Shown here piece by piece: positions 20,809-31,373 of a stretch of DNA of 64,000 nt. The DNA lies in contig NC_090246.1 of assembly GCF_037325665.1 (NCBI RefSeq), positions 40,692,243 to 40,756,242 on the forward strand. The letters run 5' to 3'. Made by a program: the position numbers and the translations under genes. Every line of letters begins with the position of its first letter. Positions within the stretch are counted from its first letter, which is position 1. Under the pieces are notes generated by a model. That model saw only the letters and a program-made list of their open reading frames with translations. It did not search any database and had not been told where the DNA came from. Source of the DNA: Littorina saxatilis (taxonomy: Eukaryota; Mollusca; Gastropoda; Littorinimorpha; Littorinidae).

Positions 20809-21474
20809 AAAGGAGAAGAAACCAAAATAAGAAGTCATTTGTATGTGACACAGCAATACTACCGAGTCATCAAACATCACACTCAACAACAACAACAACA
20901 ACAACACACACACACACACACACAAACACACACACCACACACATACTCACCAACACACACACATATACACACACACCGTCCCCCACGTCCAAACACCCAC
21001 ACTACAAATTCATGTAAGACACAAAGAATGCTTTTTAACCAAAGTCAACGTAACTTCATAATACCTTCATCGTCCATTACTGGCAGCATAAGGAGTAAAT
21101 GCTTTAACTGCACGCGTTTGCAGGTTTTTACTATCAAACTTCTAAAATCGGTTATCACCGTATGACAACTTGAGGAGTTCGTCGGTTAACAGGTACTATC
21201 ATACCCTAGGCCAACTGCTACTATGACAAGACGGCGGCTTGTTTTTGAAACTCGACCAGTCTGTATTTTTCAGAAATGAGGTTATAGTTATTGAAAGGGC
21301 TATTCAAGTTGAGAATGGGCTCTCAATGCACATGATAAAAGCCTACTAAACCTTTGCTGTGCACACAGGCACAAGAAATAATGATTGTTGCTATATATCT
21401 AAGATTATATTTTGCGTAACTTCAGCAAAGACCGAAATAAGGAATTCGACGAAAAAGGTGGGTTATCGAGCTTA

Positions 21475-21536
<62 letters not shown>

Positions 21537-21798
21537 TTTGTTTGTGTTTTGCAGGGAGCAAAAGTGAACACTGTTGGAAACTTCAATAAATAGCAATAAC
21601 AATAATAATAATTTTGATAATAACAAATAACTTTACTATAGGGCGAGTCTGAGCAATTAGCTACAGGCGCTTTAGAATTTCATTCTAAAACAAACGAGCA
21701 ATATCAATAATGTGACGAGCATACAAAGCATACACATGACCTAGAAAAACAGCAACAACAAAACAACAAGCAAGCTGGACTAACCAGAAAAATTATAG

Positions 21799-21845
<47 letters not shown>

Positions 21846-22230
21846 CATACCCGATTACAGGACATACAGGGTAAACAGTTCAAATACAGAAATATAGTGT
21901 TGGAGTCTAGAGGCGGTTATGTAAAGGCTTTGCGAAACAAGTAGTTTTTTTTTAGTGGGGCTTGTACGTTGCAAAATCATTCAAATCATGCAACAAACAC
22001 CAAGTTTTGCAAATATTGAGAGTTTTATGTTCTTAACAAAACCTGATACAGAGCCACCGCGAAAGATTAAAAAATCGGTAGTTAAAAAAAAAAAAAATCA
22101 AAATGGCCGCCATTATAAACGGTTGGGTATGTTAGACATATTTCACTTCATGTTATTAACAGCAAATTTGGCGTAAATGGACATTTGTTTTTGCTTAACA
22201 TAACCTGATACAGAGCCACCGTGAAAAAAA
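20809..22230. other. Non-coding stretch with microsatellites
   Basis: Holds CAA/CA repeats at 20884-20990, (GT)n at 21478-21545 and (CA)n at 21799-21842. A short motif, AACCTGATACAGAGCCACCG, occurs at about 22039 (one mismatch) and 22201, suggesting a degenerate tandem unit of about 165 bp. No gene recognised. Confidence 0.6.
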
Positions 22231-22800
22231 TTAAAAATTCAGCAGTTTTTTTAACAATTTTTCAAATTGCTGTGTTTTGAAGGAGGAAAGCCTTCTGGAT
22301 TTACGGATAGAATTTGGACGTGTGTTCCACGCGGTGGGAATCTGATGCCTAAATGTTATTTCACCAAAGGTTTTGGTCCTGGTTTTGGGGATGCGGAGGG
22401 TTTTTTCAGAGGATGATCTGAGGGAACGGGATGGCTCGTAGAAACTGAGGGAATTGGACAGATAGGGGGGGGGGGGATTTTTCAAAACAGCGGTACCCTA
22501 ACACTACCCTCTTGTACTCGCTTCCGTACATCACTGGAAGCCAATGAATGTTGGTAAGTAGGGGAGTGACATGGCCTATCTTTGATTTCTGCAAAATGAG
22601 CGTTGCGGCACTGTTCTGAACTGCCTGTAAGCGATTAAGTTCTTCAGTGGGGAGGCCAGCAAGCAATGAGTTACAGTAGTCAAGGCGACTCAGGATCAGA
22701 GAGGACACAAGTTGAACAGTGGTTAGGATTGGCTGGAAAGATCTAAGAGAGGACATTTTGCGTAACTCAACGAAGGCACATATTACGTTATTCATAGAAA
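22231..22800 (-). mobile_element. LINE relic: 3' part of a reverse-transcriptase ORF
   Basis: Minus-strand frames give LILSRLDYCNSLLAGLP, LNRLQAVQNSAATLI and LLTNIHWLPV, the typical post-catalytic region of CR1/L2/jockey-type ORF2 proteins, followed in another frame by FGEITFRHQIPTAWNTRP and a final SFKTQQFEKLL segment. The change of frame around 22410-22490, beside a G-run, shows decay. The catalytic domain and endonuclease are missing, as in 5'-truncated copies. Confidence 0.7.
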
Positions 22801-24019
22801 AGCATGCTGAAAGTTTGTAAGAGCTCTTGACATTGCCAGAGAAACTGCACTAGACAGGATCAGCAAAGTGGATTTTTTTCTTCCCAAACCTTTTTTTTTT
22901 TAATGAAATCTTCATGTCCCCTCTCTCCCCAAAAGTCCAAATTCATTATCCTATCACGAGATTAAACTGCAATAATGTAACATGACGTTTTCCTGGTTTG
23001 AAATCCTTGCAAAAGTGGTTCGTGAGACAACTGATAACAAACTTGTTGCTTGGTTAAATCAAATGGAAGAGTTGATTGCTGTGCAAAAACTGTCTTTATT
23101 AACCCCTGTCTAGAATCAAGCTGTTTCCATTTAGGTTTTCAAGCGCGGAAACAGGCAATGATCATATCAAAATGGACATTTACGCAAGAGTGATAGGTTA
23201 TCGGGAAATATTTAATTAAAAAATTAAACATTGGAAAAAATGGCACGTTACATACAGGTCAACTTTTGAAGTAACCGCTCTATAGATAGGCTTCGATGTA
23301 GTGGGTGAGGGTCTAATATTATGAATTTCCAGTGGGCTAAATATTTGTCTTTGCAAATATTGGATCACTGCTCTTTGTTAGTTTTCTCCATAGTGGGGCA
23401 AACAGTGGGGTATGGTACTTTGAGAAACCAAGGCATACAAACTAACCGGTGAAAATATGTATTATTTTGCATGAAGACAGTCTCCATAACAACCTTTCTT
23501 AATTGTTGCCAAGTGTTGAATTTCTAAGTCAAAAATCTCAGTATAACCCTTTCAATGAAGTCCTCGATCACACAACGTTTATCAATATTTCTCTCACAAA
23601 CAATTTCCTCATTCACACAGCAAAACATCTAACACACTTGCCCATGAAGTACTCGATCGAACAAAGAATTCTCATTTATTTTAGCAAACGATAACAAGAC
23701 AAGACATTTAAAGTTTTGTAACTGAACTCCTCGATCCCATAAACAAAATCAATATCTGTAACTCTGGCAGACGATTAAAAAAAGACGAATCATCGCGAAG
23801 TCTTTATTCAGCAAAGCACAATAAACTGAGTCGTCTTTATCTCTTACAAACGATCACAAAACGAACAATTGCTAACTCTGGCAAACGATCACCAAAGAAA
23901 AAACAGTATCCCCAATTCCAGCGCACAACGATCACAACACGATCTACCAATTATCTGCATTTCTTAAGCCCCCACAACAAAGCGACTCACATTTCTTCTT
24001 TTTTTTTACTTTTTTTTTT
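22801..24019. other. AT-rich stretch without genes
   Basis: No gene or clear mobile element. Degenerate copies of AACTCTGGCAAACGATCA occur between about 23690 and 23940, hinting at an old tandem repeat. Confidence 0.5.
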
Positions 24020-24158
24020 TTACTGAAAAGCATGAAGATCCATCAGTCTGAGCCTGTCAGTGATCTCCTGCAGGGCATAAGTCATCTTGCGCACACGGCA
24101 CTCCTCGCAAACTGACGCGGTGTTCAGCACGTTTCCGCATACTCGCCTGTTCTTGCAC

Positions 24159-24160
<2 letters not shown>
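24020..24160 (-). CDS. C-terminal Cys-rich end of BTB gene 1, separated by an insertion
   Basis: On the minus strand this segment reads AAG TGC AAG AAC and so on to a TAA at 24022-24020, with cysteines spaced C-x6-C-x9-C-x2-C and a helical tail ending DLHAFQ. It joins the frame of exon 2 exactly if the element at 24161-24712 and one copy of its CACTT duplication are left out (coding length 855 bp, 284 residues). It was too short to stand out alone; the matching frame and the duplication support it. Confidence 0.7.
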
Positions 24161-24193
<33 letters not shown>

Positions 24194-24712
24194 GTGTATT
24201 TATATTGCGCCTATCCCTTACAAAAAACAAAAATATTTGGCTCTAAGCGCATTACAACATGTGTAGGGACTTGGTACAATCAAGTCTGACAAATACAATA
24301 ACACAATATACAGTCGGTCTCTTGGGTAAAAATGGGAAAAGCAGCTTCGACATTTAAACACTGCTACTAAAAAAAATCCTCTAACAATGCATACTGCTTT
24401 ACAATATGCATTTATGTATAAATATAGTTAAAGAACATCGAGTTAATAGGAATTAGAAAAGGTTCTTATGATAAAACTATCTAGCGAACGACGAAGAAGA
24501 AGAATAAAACTATCAATGTCAATGTATAACAAGTCATTCAACGTAAATGGCCAAAGAACAACAACAAAGCAATGATGATAAAACAGTTATACTCAATGGC
24601 TAATAACGAGGCAGAACTAAATAGTATCGACACAAGATTAAAACAAAACATATTCCTGGAGACACATTTATACATGTATCAAATAATCAATATACAAAAT
24701 ACAGCCCTCGCA
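24161..24712 (-). mobile_element. 5'-truncated retroelement with (ATT)n tail inside BTB exon 2
   Basis: An insertion of 552 bp flanked by CACTT on both sides (24156-24160 and 24713-24717). Read on the minus strand it ends with TGTAATGCGCTTAGAGCC, a GGCGCAATATAAATACACTT motif and a pure ATT tail, the usual 3' end of a mollusc-type LINE or SINE. No protein frame is present. It lies in the same orientation as the gene it interrupts. Confidence 0.7.
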
Positions 24713-25115
24713 CACTTCTGCGGGAGGTTGAGCGTAAGGCCCCAGTCGTGCCCAGATACGTCGGTTGTGATCCTACGCACCGCAGTCGTAAGGTGTCCGC
24801 TGCACACCTCCAGATGCTCACAGCGAAGACGAAAAACATCGGCGAGGAAATCAGCCGGGAAAGACAAGAATTTCTGACTCTGTGTGAGTTCACGAGTCTT
24901 CTTCTTGGCGATCACATTGACCAGCCGTTCTCGCTGGGGGCGTAAGTCGTCCCTGTCACAGGCTTGAAGCAACAGAAGTGTGCCATCCATGCTGAGATGC
25001 TGCCTGCCTTCTTCTGCCAGTTTCAACTGAGCGTTTATGTACCGCTCGCATTTCTGACAAACGTGTTTCACATCGTACTCGTCCGCAAGTTCGAGAAGAG
25101 GAAGCAGAGAGTTGT
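24713..25115 (-). CDS. BTB gene 1, exon 2 (end of BTB domain and following helices)
   Basis: It begins after a good acceptor (TTGTGTGCCATTGCAG) and joins exon 1 in phase 1 to give TDNSLLPLLELADEYDVKH, the closing helices of a BTB fold. It then runs through a region of about 100 residues without a recognised domain (HLSMDGTLLLLQACDRDDL, FLADVFRLRCEHLEV). At 24717-24713 the frame meets the inserted element; reading on through it gives a stop at 24679, so the present allele would lose the Cys-rich tail encoded at 24160-24020. Confidence 0.75.
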
Positions 25116-25736
25116 CTGCAATGGCACACAAGAACAGATTAGCCTACCTTGAGAAATCGTCGGGCAATTCAATGTCTACATTTTAAGTCAGCCTTTTTCT
25201 GTTAACGTTACGTTCATATATTGATTTTTTTTGTTTTTTGACGTTATTGCATATCCATTGTGTTCAATTGTCTTGTTAGTCACAACATGAATTTCTAAAA
25301 TTGATAAGATACAGTATATTTGTATTTTATTGTTTTGTATTATAGTGTATTCTAGTGTATTCTAATGAATTGTATTGTCTTCCAGTGTAGCCATGGGGTA
25401 CACGCAATGTTTTTGTGAACGAAAAGTATTCTGTTGCACACGACAATGCACTCATAAACTCTTCATAGTAGTGTGAGATTTGTTGTGATCCCATACAGTA
25501 CCTTTAGCGGACTCAAGTTCTCTTACAACTCTCTTGCTTTTACTCCCATGTTGATGTATTAGGAACAGAGAGAGAGAGAGTTAAGAAAAGGTACGCAGCA
25601 TGCACCTTCTGTTGTCACACAAAAAGTTTGAAAAGCAAAACGAAATAACAGTCCATCCATACATCCATCCATCCATCCATCCAGCGAGCAAGAGTCAATT
25701 AATTAACCCAAAACATCATCCATAAATTATTTATAC
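25116..25736 (-). other. Intron of BTB gene 1
   Basis: Bounded by CACAG/GTATAA at the 5' end and TTGCAG/ACAAC at the 3' end. It contains an ATCC run near 25655-25682 and no other recognisable feature. Confidence 0.7.
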
Positions 25737-26052
25737 CTGTGACAGGAGTGTCTGCCAAGAAAACGGGATGCATGTGTCTGAAGAAGGTCACTATGTCACT
25801 GTACTTCTTTCCAGGAAGTGCAATCTCTCTCGCATTCTTTTCACGAAATTCGCCCGTGAACATGCTGATGAAGACAGGCGAACACACACAGAGCACGCCT
25901 TTGTTGAAGTGAAGCTTTTTATCGTCCACGGTGAACTGAACATCGGTTGTGTCGTCACCCGTCTGAAATGGATTGACTAATTCTCTTGCTTCGTCCGTCA
26001 GTTTGGTTGAATGTCCATCCGCAAGGTCTTTGTCTCCACGGAGCACGGCCAT
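25737..26052 (-). CDS. BTB/POZ-domain gene 1, exon 1
   Basis: From ATG at 26052 the frame gives a 30-residue leader and then most of a BTB/POZ domain: DVQFTVDDKKLHFNKGVL, CSPVFISMFTGEFREK, EIALPGKKYSDIVTFFRHMH. BTB domains dimerise and often link substrates to Cullin-3 ligases. The donor is CACAG/GTATAA at 25737/25736. No MATH, Kelch or zinc-finger partner is visible; the protein would be about 284 residues in the uninterrupted form. A related first exon lies upstream at 27442-27132. Confidence 0.8.
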
Positions 26053-26400
26053 TTTGAGATGGTATTAATCCCCCAACTTTCTATCCCCAAAATATTGAGA
26101 GATGCAGCTGTTCTGATTTTGTTTCTGCAGGACGCTTCTGCTGCGCACTAGATTCGGCCGGCCAAATCCCACGGTTGCGAGAACTAGTGCGAGAGCCATC
26201 CAATGGTCCTCAGTCTCGGTCGTAGTCAGTTAGGGCTGGCCGAGACTAGCTGCACACGTGCCATTCGGTTGACAAACGAATGTCTAGCGAGACGAGTTTA
26301 TCTGCTTGCAAAACTAATTCAGTTACGTTTCTTGTGAAACCGGGATGCTTTTCGACATTTTCGCATATAAAATGTAACAGAAATTAAGAGGTTAATTTAA
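26053..26400. other. Upstream region of BTB gene 1
   Basis: Contains CCAATGG near 26198, but no TATA box, before the TTAA (26397-26400) that flanks the transposon on the right. Confidence 0.4.
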
Positions 26401-27131
26401 AGGCACAGTAAGCCTCCCGTAAACCATCACAGATACTGTCAGGCTTTTACACACAGTACACACACCCTTTCATTTAAACACTCACCGCTTGAGAACATCC
26501 TAGGTAAAGAGCGAGGAATTTTCAAAGAATTTATTTTTGCGTGGTTTATCTTTACCCTGAGCCATCGTGAACCCGTGTGATCAAGTTTCCCTTTTTCACA
26601 ATGTAGTCGTCAGTTAGTATTTGAATGCGACTCGATGTGAGCTTATCTGCAATAGCACGTTATTGTGTAACTCTGAATCTAAACGCAACAAACGGCTGCG
26701 ATTCACACGAACTAGAGCGATGACAGTTGACTGTTCAGAGGAACGGGTGCTGGGCAGAACCGTCGTCTGCTACGAGAAAGACGGTTTGCGTGACACGTTT
26801 CCGGGCTTTTCTTTTTTCAAACTTTCAAAACTTCGAATTGTACTGATCTTGTCTTGATGAAAAAAGAATTATTTTATGATTTAAGAATGTTTGTGTAACA
26901 AGTTGTCAATTTATGATTTAGATTTTAAAAGTTAGTTCTAGCGCCAAAACGAGGCGCCTGATTTGCTGATCAGAGGGTCCCCGAAAATAAATTCTTTGAA
27001 TATTGCTCGCTCTTTACGTAGGGCACCTAGGATGTTCTCAAGCGGTGAGTGTTTAAACGAAAGGGTGTTTGTACTGTGTGTAAAAGCCTGACAGTATATC
27101 TGTGATGGTTTACGGGAGGCTTACTGTGCCT
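26401..27131. mobile_element. TTAA-flanked element with long inverted repeats, family T, copy 1
   Basis: 731 bp. Both ends are inverted copies of about 140 bp starting AGGCACAGTAAGCCTCCCGT, and both flanks are TTAA (26397-26400 and 27132-27135), the piggyBac-type target. The interior carries no transposase. The second copy (38397-40837) is 730 bp once its own insertion is removed, with the interior in the opposite orientation. The right end lies at the end of the second BTB first exon. Confidence 0.85.
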
Positions 27132-27442
27132 TTAACGTGTGTGTCTGTCACGAAAATCGGGTGCATCTGCGTGAAAAAGGTGACGATGTCGTTGTACTTC
27201 TTTCCAGGAAACCGAATCTCCACAGCATTCTTCTCGCGAAATTCACCCATGAACATGCGATGGAAGAGGGGAGAACACACAGAAAACATGCCCTTGCTGA
27301 AATACAGCTTTTCATCCTCCACCATAAAGACAATATCGGTTGTGTCGTCTCCGCTCTGAAACGGAATAACTTCTCTCGCTTTCTTTCCAGAGCCTATGTC
27401 AAGAACGGACGAGGAAACTCTCTGTCCAGACAGAGCAGCCAT
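27132..27442 (-). pseudogene. Second BTB first exon (BTB gene 2), probably a fragment
   Basis: From ATG at 27442 the frame gives a leader and a BTB half-domain closely related to gene 1 exon 1 (DIVFMVEDEKLYFSKGMF, CSPLFHRMFMGEFREK, EIRFPGKKYNDIVTFFTQMH, FVTDTHV). It ends exactly where the family T element begins. The donor expected at the position used in gene 1 is not present, either in the element or in the host sequence beyond it, and no separate exon 2 is seen. It may be an alternative first exon, a duplicated fragment or a disabled gene. Confidence 0.6.
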
Positions 27443-27874
27443 TGTGTTGCAAAGAGTTGACGTGAGTGATTAGGAATCACATCCTTTTGGTTTTCCTGCA
27501 ATGTTCGATGGCAATGGTGAAAGGGACAGAACTCACTCACGCACAAGGCTGACTTTCGGTTTCTCTTCGGTAGCTTACGGAACATGGGTGTGTCACTGTG
27601 ACGCGCTAAGATAAATACGGTCTCTCGAAATGACTACCTGAGAAATTAGGACAAAGGGCAAAAAATGGTAACACTAAGGTTAATTCATTTTTGTTTTGTT
27701 TTGGCTGTTGGTTTTCTTTGTTTGTTTGTTGTAATTTCCCGAACACAACAATTTTGAAAGTAAACAATTCCATATTTTGTTCCTTTCTTATGTGCGTCGA
27801 ATTTACACCCATTGCCCCCCCCCCCCCCCCCCAATTTTTTTTTTTATATATATACAAACTCACACACACATGCA

Positions 27875-27906
<32 letters not shown>

Positions 27907-27930
27907 CACACACACATACACACACACACA

Positions 27931-27969
<39 letters not shown>

Positions 27970-28070
27970 AGCAAAACATGGTGTATTTTCCAACTGAACA
28001 GTATTAAAATGTCGACAAAATAAAGCCTGTAAGGAAAACCAACCATATGAGTTTTGATATCACATCGCTT
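27443..28070. other. Spacer between BTB and TLR-A genes
   Basis: Contains a poly(C) tract near 27815-27832 and (CA)n at about 27857-27966. No gene recognised. Confidence 0.6.
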
Positions 28071-28694
28071 TTATGGATTTGGAATGATATCGTCAAGTGC
28101 AAGACGCAGACGGCCCCAGAAGGAATCCGTGACGTCACCACCCTCTCCCCACTGGATGTAGGTGGTGGTCCGCAGTATAGCCATCATGCTGCCAGTGACG
28201 TCAAAGGAACCCGGATCCTGCAACGTCACCAAGACCATGACGTCATCACGGTCCATGGCGATGCCTTGGCAGTACCTGAGCTCGAACTGGCACCACGGGC
28301 TGATGGCGAAGTGGGGCGACAACACCATGAGGATCCGGTCGCTGGCGTCGACGCAGTCTGCGATGTTGTCCACGATGTGCTTGCCCGGGACGAAGTCTCG
28401 CTGGTGGATGCACAGCCTGAGCCCCCAGCGTGCTTCAAGCGCCGGGAGAAGCTCGCGCTGGACCCACGGTAGATCTTCTTCGGCGTACGAGACGAACACA
28501 TCGAACTCGTAATGGATCTGCCGTCGTCTGCGTTCACGGTCTCGTCGTGCGCTCCGGGCTCGGCAAATCTCGTAGAATACGAGACGAATGTGCCAGCGAT
28601 AACCGAAAACGACGGTGAAGATGAAGAAGAAGAAAAGCAGAATGCAGATGACGGATGTGATGAGGTTGGATGTGGTGCGACTCAGCAAGCACGC
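28071..28694 (-). CDS. TLR-A exon 3: transmembrane segment and TIR domain
   Basis: It follows an acceptor CCGCACAG/GCGTGC and runs 207 codons to TAA. It encodes the membrane segment (about 20 residues, SVICILLFFFFIF), a basic juxtamembrane stretch and a TIR domain with box 1 YEFDVFVSYAEED, box 2 CIHQRDFVPGK (the BB-loop proline is present) and box 3 with the terminal FW pair. The TIR domain should bind MyD88-type adaptors on the cytosolic side. It joins exon 2 (37407-37236) in phase 0. An in-frame ATG at 28715, inside the pyrimidine tract of the acceptor, would allow a free membrane-TIR product of 214 residues. Confidence 0.92.
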   Translation of the reverse strand, partial: ACLLSRTTSNLITSVICILLFFFFIFTVVFGYRWHIRLVFYEICRARSARRDRERRRRQIHYEFDVFVSYAEEDLPWVQRELLPALEARWGLRLCIHQRDFVPGKHIVDNIADCVDASDRILMVLSPHFAISPWCQFELRYCQGIAMDRDDVMVLVTLQDPGSFDVTGSMMAILRTTTYIQWGEGGDVTDSFWGRLRLALDDIIPNP

Positions 28695-29075
28695 CTGTGC
28701 GGAAAGAAGAAACATCCTTAGATTGCTGGTTTCTAACAGGCAAGTCTATCGAAAAAAATGTTATGAATTGAGGAGTTCGTTACACACCGGCAATATGAAT
28801 AATCAACAACATTTTATATTTCGTGAGTGAAACAAAATATCGCTAGTTTTACATTAGATGTTTGTGCCAAAGTCAGCCGATGTTTGAGAGTGACTTATTT
28901 TACCCCCCAACTAACCAATCATCTTAACAGCCAGGTAGATAATTACTTTTGTTACTTCCTAGTTGTTCCGGTTGACTAACAGCTTGTCAACATCAGATGA
29001 CGTTCTTTCTTCGGATTTAAAAAAGAATTCATCCATTCAGATTGTTCTTGTTTTAGGGGTCTATGGTTTCCTTTT
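28695..29075 (-). other. Intron 2 of TLR-A, part next to exon 3
   Basis: Intron sequence with no recognisable element before the family H array starts at 29076. The whole intron runs 28695-37235. Confidence 0.6.
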
Positions 29076-29501
29076 TATATTTAGTCAAGTTTTGACTAAA
29101 TATTTTAACATCGAGGGGGAATCGAAACGAGGGTCGTGGTGTATGTGCGTGTGTGCGTGCGTGTGTGCGTGCGTGCGTGTGTGCGTGTGTGTGTGTGTGT
29201 AGAGCGATTCAGACTAAACTACTGGACCGATCTTTATGAAATTTGACATGAGAGTTCCTGGGTATGAAATCCCCGAACGTTTTTTTCATTTTTTTGATAA
29301 ATGTCTTTGATGACGTCATATCCGGCTTTTCGTGAAAGTTGAGGCGGCACTGTCACGCCCTCATTTTTCAACCAAATTGGTTGAAATTTTGGTCAAGTAA
29401 TCTTCGACGAAGCCCGGACTTCGGTATTGCATTTCAGCTTGGTGGCTTAAAAATTAATTAATGACTTTGGTCATTAAAAATCTGAAAATTGTAAAAAAAA
29501 A

Positions 29502-29694
29502 TGATATTTTTGGGTGTGAAGAGAAGCGAGATTGTGGTGTATAGACGGTGCCAGAGCACAGGTCACATGCATAACTAATGAGCGGAATGCCGTCTTCCCA
29601 TTGGCCAGCCGGCCCAAGATCAGTCTCTCTGCCATTTCTGCATCTGCGGTAGCCAGTGCCAGACGTCCCAAACAACTGTGCGAAAATTTTCAAC
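29502..29694 (+). repeat. Split repeat A1 of the Ngaro-like element
   Basis: 193 bp starting TGATATTTTTGGGTGTGAAG; matches A2 at 33865-34057. Confidence 0.85.
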
Positions 29695-30068
29695 GTTTCA
29701 AGGATTTTGGAAAGAGAAGGTACACGTACTTTTACCTTGTTTTGTTTTGTTTTGTTGCTTGATTGTCGAGAGGGGCGATTGAGATCGAAACAGCGGCAAT
29801 AGGCTCGAGTGGGGCCAATTAGTTGTCTGCAAGGAAAGTTTGGAGTTTGGGAAACTGGGAGACAGCGTGGCACCGTAGGCAGAAACAAGTGGTTTCACGT
29901 TTGCCGGGAGTGACACTCGAAGGAACGAGGGTGATAGCTAGGTAGACGGTGATGGTACAATTAGCTGACAGCCGTCAGTAAAAGTGTTCAGGGAGAAAAG
30001 AAGACAGTATCATCTTCTCCTGGCATTAAAATTGGTCCGAGCAGTGGCAACGCGAATCGCTCGGTCAC

Positions 30069-30698
30069 GTGACTAGTTTCTTTGTGAAGAAAGACGGCGG
30101 GAGCGAAAATGTTTACAAGTTGTGCGGTGGTCGGGCACTCTTTCACGGGAGGTTTCAGCGATTTGTGAACACAGATGAGGGGGTGCGGCCAGATTTAGGT
30201 TTTGATGGTTTTGAGCAGATATTCGATGGGAGAGGGGGCCGAAAAATAAGCGACGTTGAATCAATGCTAGAACAGAACAGGGCCATTTTCACCCGGAAAA
30301 AATGGGGAGTGATAGTGCTAATGGTGGGGGACTATAATATTGTTCCCGGAACGACACCGAATAAAGTGTTTCGTGAGCTGTGGCATCTGTGTGTGAGGGT
30401 GCAAACATGGGCAAACTCAGTAGTGGTGGTGTCAGGGATGACACAGAGATACAGTGGATGGGGGGGTTTCAATGACATAGCCAGGGAGGTGAATAGGCTT
30501 CTTCACCAACAGCTGAAAACGGCACACAGGATAGTGGGTTTGTTCCCCCACTACGTGGCTTTCCCTCCAGCAGAGAAGTTTGCTCAGTATCAGAAACATT
30601 TTTTAGCAGATGGGATTCATCTGTCAGGGTCGGGGCACATGCTACTGTACAGAGCACTGAGAAAAGTTCTGTTGGACAGTCGGCATATAGACCAATGA
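30069..30698 (+). pseudogene. SGNH-hydrolase-like part of the Ngaro-like element (fossil)
   Basis: A frame of about 209 codons with a central VGDYN block and a C-terminal DGIHLSGSGH block, the arrangement of SGNH/GDSL esterases. Hydrolase domains of this kind are known in some Ngaro elements; their role in the life cycle is unclear. Treated as part of the broken element. Confidence 0.6.
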
Positions 30699-30766
30699 GG
30701 TAAGAAGGTGTTGTGGTTGTTCAGCGGGTGAGAGGGAAGTGGGGGCTAATAGTGATAGCCGGTATC

Positions 30767-31285
30767 CTCTCGTGCTGATGGCAGAACCACAATAGGGGTG
30801 GATGCAGCACGGACGGGGTACCAAGGTTTATTCCCAGACTGAAGTGGTTGGGTTCTACCGAAGACGCCAGACGCAGAGCTTTGATGCCGGGAGTGGAATA
30901 GGATGGGGTATCCTTTCCAGCTTTTGGAGTGACGTCATTGTTGGTTCTGGTTTGGTAGAACCGGTTGTGACTTCATGGGGAATGTGTATTGGTACAGCCC
31001 GTGCTGCATGATCAGATTGACAGTGTTTCTTAGGTGTACTCTCGTGCTGATGGCAGAACCACAATAGGAGTGTAGATGCAGCACGAACGGGGTACCAAGG
31101 TTTATTCCCAGACTGAAGTGGTTGGGTTCTACCGAAGACGCCAGACGCAGAGCTTTGACGCCGGGAGTGGAAGAGGAGGGAATATCCTTTCCAGCTTCTG
31201 GAGTGACGTCATTGTTGGTTCTGGTTTGGTAGAACCGGTTGTGATTTCATGGGGAATGTTTTATTGGTACAGCCCGTGCTGCATA

Positions 31286-31351
<66 letters not shown>
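30767..31351 (+). repeat. Duplicated 272-bp unit followed by a 63-base A run, inside the Ngaro-like element
   Basis: A unit beginning CTCTCGTGCTGATGGCAGAA occurs at 30767 and 31039 with few differences and is followed by a pure A run (31289-31351). The arrangement is not standard for Ngaro elements and might mark a nested insertion with a poly(A) tail or a local duplication. Confidence 0.7.
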
Positions 31352-31354
<3 letters not shown>

Positions 31355-31373
31355 CCCTGATGCTTCGTGGCCT

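Noticed and set aside
24145-24330. CRISPR-like or regulatory reading of the (AAT)n tract and the repeated GCGC motifs beside it
   Set aside because: The tract is the 3' tail of an inserted retroelement, as shown by the CACTT duplication.
28162-28537. Frames of about 100 codons on both strands within the TIR exon, mirrored at 50847-51197
   Set aside because: Shadow frames of a conserved GC-rich TIR exon. They appear in both paralogues only because the DNA is nearly identical.
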